Origin: Cavia porcellus
Taxonomy: Eukaryota > Chordata > Mammalia > Rodentia > Caviidae
Assembly (NCBI RefSeq): GCF_034190915.1
Contig: NW_026947506.1
Coordinates: 37,137,748 to 37,201,747 of the forward strand
Length of the DNA stretch: 64,000 nt
Reading direction: 5' to 3'
Shown: positions 21,402 through 32,111 of the stretch, piece by piece
Layout of the letters: each line of letters starts with the position of its first letter
Numbering within the stretch: position 1 is the first letter of the stretch
Translations under genes and position numbers: made by a program
Notes under the pieces: generated by a model
Database searches by the model: none
What the model was told of the DNA's origin: nothing
Seen by the model: only the letters and a program-made list of their open reading frames with translations

Positions 21402-21745
21402 CAATGTGGCACCATATGTATACATTGGAATATGAGCCTTAACAAGTAAGTAGATTCTGACATATGCTACACGATGAATAAACTTGCTAACTGAACATCA
21501 TGCTAAGTGAAATAGCCAGACACAAAAGAACAAATACTGATTGATTCCACTTCATAGTGTCCTAGGCTGATTAAATCTATAGACAGAAAGAAAGGTGGTA
21601 AGCACCAGGGACTGGGGGAGGGGAGCAGAGAATCAGTGTTTGGTGTTGGTGGGCCCAGAACAGTTCAGATCTGCCGCACAACACTGTGAATATGCTGACA
21701 ATATGGAGCTGCACATATACATTACAATTGTCAGAGGTTTTTTGC
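21180..21745 (+). mobile_element. Old LINE-1 (L1M-type) fragment with a poly-A run
   Basis: Reads ctcttatgatccagcagctc, tcatctactgatgaatggtt and ctaagtgaaatagccagaca, the 3' end wording of ancient L1s. An uninterrupted run of 26 A (21376-21401) replaces the usual gataaagaaaatg phrase, probably a slippage expansion. Confidence 0.8.
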
Positions 21746-21896
21746 TTTGTTTTAATCATAATTTTTGCATAATGAATGAGTGAGCATGTACATTTATTAC
21801 ATAACACTTAGGTTCCGGAACAGAACCTAACATGTTATGAAAAACCTTATCTGGGTCATGTGTATCCACACATATGTTCCTTTCTTCAATATGAAC

Positions 21897-22024
21897 AGAG
21901 CATGGAGGCACACATTGGAAATCCCAGCATTAGGAGGCTGAGACAGGAGGACAGCTGCAAGTTCAAGGCCAGCCTAGAACACATAATAAGACCAGTTCCA
22001 AAATGTTCTTTTAAAAAAAGAAAA
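21897..22024 (+). mobile_element. B1-type SINE
   Basis: catggaggcacacattggaa, aggaggctgagacaggagga and gttcaaggccagcctagaac, with an A-rich end; no ID tail. Confidence 0.75.
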
Positions 22025-22175
22025 CCAAAAGTTAAACATGGACCACGTGACAGTGTGATTCAGCAACATAGCTTCTAGTAAATACACAAAAGAACTGCAG
22101 CCAGGGTCTCGAGCAGATTATCTGCATTTCAATGTTCATAGCAGCATTGTTCTCAGTAGAAAAATGGTGCCCGTC

Positions 22176-22901
22176 AAAAGATGATTGGTGGAGAATCCAC
22201 CGTGCCAGGTCTTGGGGGACTAACCAAGAAATCAATGGTCCAGCCTTCATGGTAAGCAGCAAAGCCTATCAGTGTGTGGACTGAGAGTCAAACCCTCCAC
22301 CCCAACCCCGTGAGCAGCTGGATGTTCAGAGGACAGCCTGAGTTGATAGCAACTAAACAATTTATATAAACAATTTATAGATACTTATATTTATTTTTCA
22401 TTCTGGTGAAATATATACCATGAAAGTTATATTTTTAAAATTTATTTTGCAGTATTGGGAGTTGAACTCATGTAATGGGTTCATTGCTATAAATGCTGGT
22501 ATTGTTGGGTTGATTATACAGGCCTGGGGCCAGAGATCTGGGCATCTCTCCAGAGGATGACAACATGCAATATAGCAAACACAGGGGATTTCCTTCTATC
22601 TTGTCTTTGAAGGCCAATACTGTTTTCACTGTTTGGCTTTGTTCTGATTGTTTTGCTCTATTCAATATTCTGTTTTGATTGGCTTTATTGTGTTTTGTCT
22701 TTGCTTTGATTTTGCTAGAGATGGGATGGACAACTATTGTGAAGATAACATGATATACGATGGTACCTATTATTGGTTTCCCAGTATCCTGCTCTGAAGT
22801 TCTGTACCAATTTTGCTGCATTGTCTTGATTGGCTTTGTTCTGTCTTGCTTTGTTGTATTTTACTACCTTTAAAATAAAATTTTAAAAAAAGATGATTGG
22901 T
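22176..22901 (+). mobile_element. Composite L1 insertion with 14-bp TSDs
   Basis: aaaagatgattggt at 22176-22189 and 22888-22901 flanks 698 bases. The 3' part (about 22510-22887) is a sense L1 3' UTR ending taaaataaaattttaaaaaa. The 5' part (22190-22475) is not L1. It contains an inverted copy (22381-22472) of the flank at 23299-23390. Confidence 0.85.
22381..22472. repeat. Inverted repeat, left arm (partner 23299-23390)
   Basis: The 92-base arm matches the reverse complement of 23299-23390 at 89 positions; the first 61 bases are identical. It includes part of the ID tail and the L1M tail next to it. Confidence 0.95.
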
Positions 22902-23244
22902 AAAGAAGTTGTGGTGTGCACATGCAATGGAATATTACCAATCTTAAGGACAGGAATTCTGACATATACTATGCCATGGGGGAAGCTGGACAACAGGATG
23001 CTAACTGAAATAAACTGGACACAAAAAGGACAAATATTGTATAATCCGTGGCCTACAGCAATCAGATTCACAGAGGTGGAAAGTAGAATAGTGTTGCCAG
23101 AGATGGGAAGGGAGGTAGTGTTTAATGAGAAGAAGATTCTAGTTAAAGAAGATGGAAAAGTTCTGGAGATGGATGTTGGTGATGGCCACACAATGTGAAT
23201 GTGTTTAAAGCCACTGAACTGTGCATTTAAAAATGTTAAGAAAT

Positions 23245-23325
23245 AGTAACTTTGGGAGCGGAGGTCAGGGGCAGGCCACACACCTAGCTGCACTAAGTCA
23301 TGGGTTCAACTCCCAGTACTGCAAA
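23245..23325 (+). mobile_element. ID-type SINE fragment
   Basis: gcactaagtcatgggttcaa and ctcccagtactg form a B-box-like ID tail inserted near the end of the old L1. The 5' half is diverged. Confidence 0.55.
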
Positions 23326-23390
23326 ATACATTTTAAAAATATAACTTTCATGGTATATATTTCACCAGAATGAAAAATAAATATAAGTAT
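23299..23390. repeat. Inverted repeat, right arm (partner 22381-22472)
   Basis: The right arm runs from the ID-tail end (gttcaactcccagtactgc) into the L1M end (aactttcatggtatatattt). This arm is in its expected place at the end of the old L1, so it is probably the source copy. Confidence 0.95.
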
Positions 23391-23395
23391 ATATA

Positions 23396-23852
23396 AAGCA
23401 GTCAAGAAAGGGCATTTGGTCCTGCCCTCTGGAAAGCAGGGACAGCCACGTCACTGTCCTCTCCAAGCTCTGGGCATCACCAACACCAGATGCCAAAGCA
23501 CCTGCCTCAGGCCTGGAAGAGTCTCGCTTTGTTCCACTAAACCGTCAGGACACCTGTCACCTGACATTAAATGCCAAGGAAAGGGCCCTAGGGAGGCCTG
23601 AGGCCAAAGCCATGCAAGGAGACCGAGGAACACAGGAGTGTCCTTTGTGTCTGAGGTCAGTGGACCCAGATTAAATCCCTGCTCCTCTGGGGATGAAGGA
23701 AGAAATCAAGAGACACTGGGTCTGGGTCTAGGCCTCTGAGGGCCACATATGGCCACAGGGACAGACAGAGCAGCTCCCCATCCACAGAGCCCTGGTAAGG
23801 GCAGCCATGGCTCAGAGGGGCCTTCAGCAGGGCCCTAACCCTCACTTTTATA
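23396..23852. other. Unique sequence
   Basis: No repeat or gene recognised; GC-moderate. Confidence 0.3.
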
Positions 23853-24476
23853 TAAGAGGTGATCAAAATATGCAGTGAAGGCTTAATTTTTTTTAAATTT
23901 TCTTACAATAAAAGACATTGCCATGAATCTCCTCCAAGCCCCCCCCCCCCGGGTACACACTCATCCCATCATTCCTGCCACTTTCTGAAGCAGTTCTAGA
24001 AGTCTTCTTTCGTGAGTGTCTTTAGCTGTGCTGTCACAATCGCATGGGTGTTCTGAGTCGATTCAAACATTTACCTCTCATGTTGTCTTCACTTTGGGGA
24101 AGAGCCAGAAGTGAATAAGGCAGATTCACGAAGCTCCCTTCTGTTGGATGGCACTCAGAAGGCACATTCACCATGGACTTTAATCACACCTTGTAAAGAT
24201 AGTCACACAGGAGGACTTCCAGAACTGCCTCAGAAAGTGGCAAGGAGGATGGAATAAATGTGCTCCAAGCAAGGGGAACTATTTTGAGGGAGGATTTGTG
24301 ATTAAGTCTCTGTTATTTATTTTTTGTTTTGTTTTTGGTACCAGGGATTAAACTCACAACCTCACGCTTGCCGGGCAGGCATTTGTGCCACTGAGTTAAG
24401 CCCCAGGCCCTGTCTCTTTTATTATAATAGTTTTTTTAAAAAAATTTAAACACTTTATCATTGAATAACACCTTAT
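23853..24476. mobile_element. Mariner-derived palindromic (fold-back) element, copy B
   Basis: The outer ends are inverted: taagaggtgatcaaaatatg on the left, and the complement of the right end reads ttataaggtgttattcaatg. Both arms carry the transposase 3' region: gccactttctgaagcag at about 23979 and, inverted, ctgcctcagaaagtgg at about 24224. The left arm is longer and includes the cactttggggaagagccaga segment. A poly-C run (23940-23950) and an antisense ID at about 24319-24410 interrupt it. TA is present at both outer ends, as expected for mariner targets. No intact transposase frame remains. Confidence 0.75.
24319..24410 (-). mobile_element. ID SINE inside the mariner fold-back element
   Basis: Antisense ID (gtaccagggattaaactcac, ggcaggcatttgtgccactg). 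The flanks gtctctgttattta and gtctcttttattat look like a diverged TSD, so the ID inserted later than the mariner. Confidence 0.78.
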
Positions 24477-25649
24477 AAAAGTGTCCCCGCCCCACTGGGC
24501 ATGGCCCTAGGGGTCCTTAAGCAAAGGCTCTTTGATAAAGTGACAGCTGCCCCACTCACTTGGCAGAAACAGCCCAAGAAAAGGATTTTTGGAAGTGAAT
24601 AATCAGGAGGTGGCAGGTCATTTCCTTTTATTTTTAGAGGAGCTGCACGGGGGCCTCACAGAGGAGGATAAAGAAGCCAGATATGGGGAAGGTTAGTCTT
24701 CTCTTGTATAACCTCTGTCTCAGGAGCTACCAGGGCTTCCATGAGAACTAGGTCAATCCCTTCCACAGATAGTGACCTCAGTTACATGATTACCTTGCAT
24801 GAACGTATGAAAGGTGCCACCACCTCCCAACAATGCCACACTGAAAAGTAAGCTTCTGACCCCAAAGAGGATATTCTCAAACTATGTCCAAGCCAAAGCA
24901 ACCACCAACTAGAAAGTGATCTCCAGGAAGACCACACAGAGACAAGACCCATGTACTGCCTCGTGTAGAGAATCCCACTTGTCCTAGTCAAGACTTGGGT
25001 GACACCAGCCCAGGCACCATCTGGCCTTGCACTCTAGAGGCTTTGAAATCAGAAGAACCACCCTGCTGATCCAAGCCAATCCCAGGACCAAGAGAAATAA
25101 CCATGGCTGTTTGGAAGAAATTTGTTCCCCAAACTAACCATCTTTCATGTTCTACCTCCCCTTGAACTGGAAAATTTTTCTATGAAAAGTCAACAAGAAA
25201 TGACCCACATGTGTCTGAGGAAGACATGGGACAAGATGGTACAAATGTAGGAGTCTCTTTGGGAGACTCCCATTTCCTCTGATTTTGCATCCCCTCTGCA
25301 GCACTTGGAACCAACAATTGTGGAAGCAGCAAACCACAAAGAGACTGTGAGATTGGAGGTCCCAGTGTGACCCCACAGCTGGCCTTTGTGATGCGAGTCT
25401 ATAGGGACACTAGAACAACAGTGAGCCTTCTCCAGAGCCAGTTGCCTCACAGAGAGGTCACTTAGCACTGTCACCTGGGTCTGAGGCCACAGGTAGGACC
25501 CAGGACCCACACGCTGCTTTGGACCATGGAGACTCCAGGCGGGGACAGTGATGCCTCTGCACTGACAGTGACCCAGCCCTCTGTATCAAGCATCTGCTCC
25601 CAGGAGACAGGTTACCCTGAAGCTCTGACATCCAGTCTAGCCTTTAGTG
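24477..25649. other. Unique sequence, possible regulatory stretch at 24530-24650
   Basis: 24530-24650 pairs E-box-like cagctg with an AT-rich MEF2-like tttatttttaga. The rest (24660-25649) holds anonymous minus-strand frames up to 106 codons and no recognisable exon. Confidence 0.3.
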
Positions 25650-26078
25650 TATGTTATAGCTTGTATCTAGATGTCCCCCCCAAAAGCCTCATACAGTCAT
25701 AGCTTTTTCAGAGATGGCTGAATCTAGACTATAATTGATTCATGGTGCAATGCTAGGATTAAGGGTGCTATGATTAAGGGTGGGTGATTACTAAGTCAGT
25801 CCACTGATTGACTTAGCACTACCCTAAACCCAGTAGCCTGCACACAATATAAGGGATGGAAAGCAGTTTTTCTTGTCCCTTGTTGGCTCACTTTGCTACC
25901 TTCTATCCACTATGAACTGTTTCTTCTCTGCAATGCCTGTCTGCCATACCACCCTACCTTGGAGCCAGCTGATGATAGACCAAAACTTGTACAAACTGTA
26001 AGCTAAATAAATCTTTCCTCTTTTAACTTTGGGTATCAGGTGTTTTGTCCCAGAAATGAGAAAAGTAACTAAGACTGT
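25650..26078 (+). mobile_element. ERVL/MaLR-type LTR, near full length
   Basis: Starts tgttatagcttgtatctaga with a C run (25675-25682). It has caatataagggatgg as a TATA-like region, then gctaaataaatctttcctct with the poly-A signal, and ends gagaaaagtaactaagac. About 430 bases. Confidence 0.72.
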
Positions 26079-27362
26079 GTAGATGACACCCACAGAGGAC
26101 ACACCATGCCCAAAGTTTATACAGCACAACAGTGGCATGATCTGGCCTGCTTCCCATCCAGGGTTCCCTGGTACCTTAGTGTCCCCTGTTGAGGTTGTCT
26201 AGGCAAGTACGATGGTCCCTGGAGCATCACCCCCAAGTTGGAAGGTAAGTAAGAGAGGGGCATGAGAGTTGGCCCCTCTAAGAAAGCCTGTCCCTTGAGG
26301 CTGCAGGCACAGCTGGACGCAGTCTGAAACTGGCTGTCATGGTTGTCATCTGCCCTGGCAACAAGCCAAGACTGCTACCATGAGAGCCATCGCCATGGAA
26401 ACCGTGAGTCAGGGCCACACTTAGCAGAGCGAGCATCCCAGGGCCTCTTGTTCGCAAACAAGAAAAGGGGGCACCTGGCACACAGCCTCTCCTTGGGACT
26501 CATTAGCTGAGCAGAGGAGGGAGACAGGAGTGAGAAATGACAGGGAGGAAAGGCAAGGAGGAAGACAGACAGAATAACACGATGGTCTGGGACTGGCTTG
26601 AGGGCTCCAAATCCAGAACAGCAGGACTGAGAGGTTTCTCCTACCAAGCTGCCAAGCGCTGAGTGCAAGAGGTGAAACTTCCCAGGGCCCAGGGCCCAAG
26701 GACCAAGGCTAGTACCACACGCAGCCTGGCAACAACCACAGGGAATCACGGAGCCACTGGGGCGCGGGATAGAGCCTGAGTGGCGGCCAGAAAAACTGCT
26801 TCGCCCCCCAGGGGTCTCGGGACTGTTTGAGGACTTGTCTGGGGCCACACAATGGGTCCACGTGGAGCCAGGGAGGCCGGAGGTGGGCGACTTTCCCACC
26901 CAACAAAACTCTCCCTAGCTTCGCTCATTTATTGGCTGAGTAGGGAGGTGGAACAGAAGCTCCCAATATGGCCTGAAGCCAGGAGGGAATGACCCAGCAT
27001 CTCAGCATGCAAACAGCTGGGTTCCCAGGTCCAGATGATTGCCCCATCCCGCTATGTCCTTGGTCCTCAGAGCCTAACATTTCCTGAAAAGAGAGACACC
27101 CGACACCCAGTCTTCCCGCCTGTATTGACAAACTCACTGCGTGTTCAGACACCAGGGATGGAAGTGACAAACTGTTGGAATTTGTCACCCTGACGCCTGA
27201 CTGGGCCACCCTCTGGGCACCAGGCCACTAACTGTGCACATGCTTTACCTCTTCAGTCCTCAGACAACCATCCGAGGTGCCATGTTCTCAATGTCTACAT
27301 TTTGTTCAAAAGTAAACAGGGGATGGCTTCACCTTCAAAAGGTGATGGCTTCCCAAAGGTCC
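26079..27362. other. Unique, locally GC-rich sequence
   Basis: 26690-26930 has several CpGs (ggggcgcgggatag). The 174-codon minus frame at 26375-26899 is anonymous and overlaps other open frames, as expected for GC-rich DNA. No repeat recognised. Confidence 0.35.
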
Positions 27363-27888
27363 CTGCTGTAGTTTGGACTTTCAGTGTCCTCAAAGGCCCA
27401 TGTGTTAAAGCCTTAGTTTCCAGTTTGGTGCTCTTGGGAAATTGGTGACAACTTTTAAGAGGAAGAGCTCAGTGGGAGACCTTGGGTCACTGGAACTATG
27501 TCCTTGGAAAGGTTATCAAGACCTCAGCCCCTCTCCTTCTCTCTTTGATCCCTTGGCTACCATGAGATAGTATCTTCTTTTAAATTTTATTTTAAAGAGA
27601 ATAAAACAAAAAACAGAACAAAACAATGCAAGCAACGCAGCACTTCACGACAAGACAACCGGATATCAACAGTAGTTACCATAATGTCTCTTTCCTTTGA
27701 AATAGTTGAGCGTATCTTCACACACAATAGTATCAAACATAACAAAATAGTATAAAACCATTCAAGAGAATGAAAGTATTATAGGACATTCTGTTATACT
27801 AAGATGCTGAAAAATTAAAATAATTGATTAAAAGATAATTAGCAAAAATAGTTACTTAAAAGGATAGTTATTAGCAATATTGTCATTC

Positions 27889-28414
27889 TGTACTGAGCTC
27901 GTTACCCTAATAACCAAGCACCGACCACATAGTTATAGATTAGCTGACCACGTTGTTATGCTGTTATGTTCTGTACGTGTCACCCGCCCCAACTAACCTA
28001 TGTGCTGTGTCAACCTTTGTTCCCCCTTGTAAGAGACAAATGATGTTGTATCAACCACTGTTCTCTTTGTAAGAGACTATGTTCCTGGAATTGGCAGACC
28101 AAGGGCTATGAATTGGCTAACCACCCACTGTGAAATGCCTCTGACCTCAAGCAAAGGGGAACAAAGGCCCACCTTGTTTCTGTTTCTCATCACTATGTAC
28201 TTAATCATCAATGAGCTAATCATAAGTGAATCATAAAAATCAGTCAAAATTCTAACTCAGTTGCACAGCTTTGCAAATTCCATCTGCACCCTGTCGCTGG
28301 GCCAGCTAAAATAAAAGCGCTTCTTCCTAAAAAACGTCGTTTTGCCCCGTCTTTTCCATCTCAGGGGTTTTGCCCCATTTTTCATCTCAGGGGCCTTTTT
28401 GGGCAAGTACAACA
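27889..28414 (+). mobile_element. Solo ERV LTR (526 bp) with 5-bp TSD
   Basis: The element starts TGTACT, ends AGTACAACA and is flanked by cattc on both sides (27884-27888 and 28415-28419). A polyadenylation signal aataaa lies at 28310-28315, after a gctaaaataaaagcgcttct block. L1 3' UTR sequence resumes on the far side, so this LTR inserted into the L1. There is no internal viral sequence, so it is the product of LTR-LTR recombination. The exact ERV class is not assigned; a 5-base TSD fits several. Confidence 0.88.
28340..28393 (+). repeat. Duplicated 26-28 bp motif in the LTR downstream of the poly-A signal
   Basis: Two back-to-back units (28340-28367, 28368-28393) each run from ttttgcccc to catctcagggg, differing by a few bases and a 2-bp gap. 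Confidence 0.92.
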
Positions 28415-29036
28415 CATTCAAAATCAAATAACCAATAATGAACAATGAATACTATAATATCTCATTTTCCTTAAAAAAATTTGTTTACACTATCACACAT
28501 ATTAAAATCCAATAAGACACAGCATGATAGAACCAATGGAAACAGAAGAACAAAAGCACGGCAGGACTTCAAAGCAAGATGATATTAAATCAGCCATGGC
28601 TGCCATAATGTCTTGTTTTCTTCAAAATAGCTCTTCATACCATCACACATAATAAAATCAAACAAAACCATTCTAACCAAGGAATGAAAGCATTATAAGA
28701 CTTCAAAGCAATATAAAAGGGAACCATGATTACCATAAAATCTTATGTACTCTTACCATTTCTTACTCTAGGGAGACTATACGGTATTTACACATGTGAG
28801 TTTGATTTACTTCATTTATGAATATGGTTTCAAGTTGCGTCCATTTATTTATAAATACATAAGGTAGTATCTTGCCCTATCCCATCCTCTCCACCATTAT
28901 GTGCTGTCCCTCTTCAAAAGCAACAAGACCATCACCATGGACTGAAACTTGAGATCATAAGCTAAAACAAACTTTTCCTCTTCCTTAGTTATCTCAGGTG
29001 TTTTGTTACAGGAACAGAAAGTTAACTCACAGAAAA

Positions 29037-29451
29037 AAGAACTGGGTTTTAACCAAGGACTCTGGTTGCAGAACAGTGTGATCAGCCCCTCTGCCGTCAG
29101 GTACAGACCCAGTGGTCAAGTCATCTGTGGAAGCTGTGCCACCGAAGGAAACTGACACGTTTTCTTAATACTAAGTTTGTCAAGCTAAAGATATCCAAAT
29201 GCAGGAAACTCTTTCCTTCGCCTCCATTGCTTGTTGACAGGACAGAGATTCACATGGATGAAAGATGTTTCTCCCCTCTCTCTCTCCATCTACATTCAGA
29301 AAAATAAATCCTTCCCTACTGTGGAATCTGGGAGCAGGCTTTCTCACATACCTACTGTCTTCAGGTTTTCTTCCTCTGAAACCTGAAAATTCCTGCTCCT
29401 TTGTCATCTTATTCTAATATTTGTTGCTCTTTTTAGAAATACTATTCAAGA
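29037..29451. other. Unique sequence
   Basis: No gene or repeat recognised. Confidence 0.3.
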
Positions 29452-29635
29452 CAGATTCTTGGTGTCACATGCCTGTAATTCCAGCACTCTGGGAGACTGA
29501 GACAGGAGGGTCCCAAATTCAAGCCTAACCTGGGCAATGTAGAGATTTACCAAGAACCTGTCACAAAAATAAAAAATAAAAAAAGCTTACATGTAGTTCA
29601 GTGTGAAAACCTTGGGTTCAATACTTGGTGCTACA
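29452..29635 (+). mobile_element. B1-ID composite SINE
   Basis: Reads ggtgtcacatgcctgtaatt, then caaaaataaaaaataaaaaa, then an ID tail ending tacttggtgctac. Confidence 0.8.
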
Positions 29636-31284
29636 ACAAACAAACAAAAAGAGTTCCAAGCCACTACTTTCAGAGACACTTACTTCCTGAAAGAGTGACT
29701 CTTCTCTGTGAAATACCCAGCAAGTGTAATAACTGTGCTTGTGTTTTTCTCTTACTAATCCGCCTTTTGCTAACAGGAGTCTGTCCCAGCTCAGAACTTG
29801 AAGGATTGGCAAAGAAATTATGTTTTTTCTCCCCTCCCATAACAACCCTCAAAGTTCTGATGTTGGGAATATTCATGGAGACCACTCAGCCATCACATGG
29901 ACAGGTCTGAGGTGTCACCAGATAACCAGAAAGTTGCAAAATGCAGGGGACTTTGGGGACGAAAGTTCAGTGATCCTGAACCAATCCCTTCTTTCTGCCA
30001 CGTACTTCCTAAAGTCCAGAGAAGGGAGGCGTCAAAGGTGTGGAGACCAGGTGAACCTCTGTTCTCATTTTGGGCTTCAGCCACTCACCTGGGAAGGTGG
30101 TGCCTCTCTGCCTGGCCCTCTCTGCCGGTTGCTGAGCAACCAACAAGGTGATGAAATGATGAAATTGCTGAATAGTTCACGCAGGGTCCCTGGGGATACT
30201 TGTTAGAACTTGTTCTCCAGTAATGAGAAGATAGAAGGGTTACTGAAAAGAGGGTGGAGGAAAGATGAATTCTGATCCTCTCACCCTTGTGATGTGGGGC
30301 CATGGCCTTTGAATGAGAAACTAATAAATAATAAATTCAGGGCTATGTCTGCCAAGAACTGGATAGAGCCATAGAGGTCCCTGGGCCCACCAACGCTGAG
30401 TTCCCAGATCAGCAACCTCTTCAGTCCTTCTGGAACAGACGCCCTCCCTCACCCAGACCTGAACCCCAACCCCAGTGATTTTCCAAAGTCAAATACATAT
30501 GACTCATGCAGAGTTATGAATGAGCAAGAAGAAGGACTAGTTCCATTCATGTAGTTATTCCCCTCATCCACTATTTCTCTTTCTTTCCACTGTCATCTTT
30601 CCAAGGAGCCTTTTTGGATAATTTTTGCACTCCTCATGAATAAGGAATAAGATTATGCTAGGCACCACTGAACTTGGCAAGCTGTTGTAATAGCTAAGAC
30701 TTTCTTCACCCTCCCTCTTCAAGTGCTAATTTTGGACCTTTGGGATGATGTGATACACACCCCTCTTGAGTATGTGTGGTCCAGGCAATCCACTGAGGAT
30801 GCATGCTGGGAAAGGCCACCATCTGCTCACCACTTGACACTCATAATGGGTCCCTAAGCTGGGTACCAAGGCCAAAATCTCCTTAAACTCAGTCCATACC
30901 CAGAAGCAACCGACAGAGGAGAAAGAAGGAGTTGTGAGATGGGATAGTGAGGCCAGTTCTGCCTGAAAAGATAGGGGGAGTGTCTTTCAGAAAGCAAGCT
31001 AGCTGGTGCCCAGAACACAGCCTCACTACTAGGAATTGTTGAGCACTGAGGGGACCCCGCCTCTCAGAAGTAGACATGTGGATGGAAGATGGAGAAATCA
31101 TCTCCATTTTTAATGGTCCTTTTCCTAGAAGCAAACACTCATGTCCACCATTCAGAACCCCTTTTCTGGCATGGAGTCTCCTAGCAGGCTGAAAAGAACC
31201 TGACAAAAGCTGGAGTTGGAGTGGGAAAGAGAGGTGGGCTAGGCCAGTCCCTGCAGCAGAGAAGAGTTGTGATGCCGAGCATAT
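29636..31284. other. Unique sequence, no gene seen
   Basis: About 1.6 kb with only anonymous open frames on both strands (longest 128 codons at 29820-30206). No repeat stands out. Confidence 0.35.
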
Positions 31285-31459
31285 GTGTTAGACCATTTTC
31301 TCTTGCTATATGAAATACCTGAGGCTGGGTACTTTATGAAGAAAACAGGTTTACTTAGCTCATAGTTCTAAAAGTTGAAAGTCCAAACAGCACTGCACCA
31401 GCTCTGGCAGAGACCCCTAACTAACTACATTTCCTCATGGTGGATGGCATCATAGAGAT

Positions 31460-31626
31460 GGTGGTATGGTGGTGGCAGCATATACCTGTAATCCCAGTAC
31501 TCCAGGAGGAAGACACAGGAGTATTGCAAGTTCAAGCCCAGTCTGGGAAATTTAGTCATTTAGCTAGACCCCATCTCAAAATAAAAGGCCTAGGGATGTG
31601 GCTCAAAAGGGTAAAGGTTCAATCCG
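31460..31626 (+). mobile_element. B1-ID composite SINE
   Basis: gtggtatggtggtggcagca, tcaaaataaaaggcctaggg and an ID tail remnant ending aaaggttcaatcc. Confidence 0.78.
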
Positions 31627-31633
31627 AAAGAAA

Positions 31634-31671
<38 letters not shown>

Positions 31672-31700
31672 AATAAACAAACAAACAAACAAACAAAGAA
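31626..31700. repeat. (GAAA)n / (CAAA)n microsatellite
   Basis: GAAA units grade into about five CAAA units. It grew from the SINE's A-rich tail. Confidence 0.93.
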
Positions 31701-32111
31701 ATTACATGGCAAGCCTGGCAGCTAGAATTTGGAGTGGTCTTTTATAACCTACTCTCACAGAACTAACTGGGATGTCATGAGAAGTACTTAACTCCTTCTA
31801 AGAACAGCAGCCTCAATTACCCTTTCTCCCCCACTCCACCTCTTAGAGATTCCACATTTTTCAGTATCATCAACCAAAAACCAATCTTCCAACACTTGAC
31901 ATGTGAATTCTTTGGGAGACACTCAAACCATACCCAAAGCATTCCCCGGCCCAGGTGTTTCCAAGATTCCAGTTTTGTGGCTACTCATCTGTACTTTCTT
32001 CAGATGGGTGATGCTCCCTCCATGGCAGATGATGCCAATACCACATCCATATTCCGATAGACCTTACCATTTCCACACAGGCCACTGGCTCTCCAACTAC
32101 CACCATCCACA

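Larger units (their letters stand above)
22040..23395 (+). mobile_element. Old LINE-1 (L1M-type) 3' end, interrupted
   Basis: The left part (22040-22189: gatctcgagcagatt-like, catttcaatgttcatagcag) and the right part (22888-23240: ctaactgaaataaactggac, ccactgaactgtgcatttaa) are consecutive pieces of one ancient L1 tail. They are separated by the insertion at 22190-22887. The last piece (23330-23390) follows an ID-like insertion. Confidence 0.8.
27565..28873 (-). mobile_element. LINE-1 3' UTR with ORF2 end, inserted with TSD
   Basis: tagtatctt occurs at about 27565-27573 and 28865-28873. The insert is antisense: it begins ttttaaattttattttaaag, runs through long 3' UTR modules and ends in ORF2-terminal sequence (ttcatttatgaatatggttt, caagttgcgtccatttattt). 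A solo LTR sits inside it. Confidence 0.82.
27363..29036 (+). mobile_element. MaLR-type LTR split by an L1
   Basis: The left half (27363-27573: gctgtagtttggactttcag) and the right half (28862-29036: gctaaaacaaacttttcctc, gttatctcaggtgttttgtt) are one LTR. The L1 at 27574-28861 divides it. Confidence 0.7.
31285..31945 (-). repeat. Old dispersed repeat (antisense), interrupted by a SINE
   Basis: Left part: ccattttctcttgctatatg and gaggctgggtactttatgaa. Right part: cacttgacatgtgaattctt and tgggagacactcaaaccata. Together they read as one common antisense mammalian repeat, not securely named. Confidence 0.5.

Noticed and set aside
26375..26899. 174-codon minus frame in a locally GC-rich area
   Set aside because: Three frames are open over the same stretch, no domain is visible, and there is no promoter or splice context.
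31437..31676. Frame ending in repeated ERKK
   Set aside because: It is a translation of a SINE and its GAAA tail.
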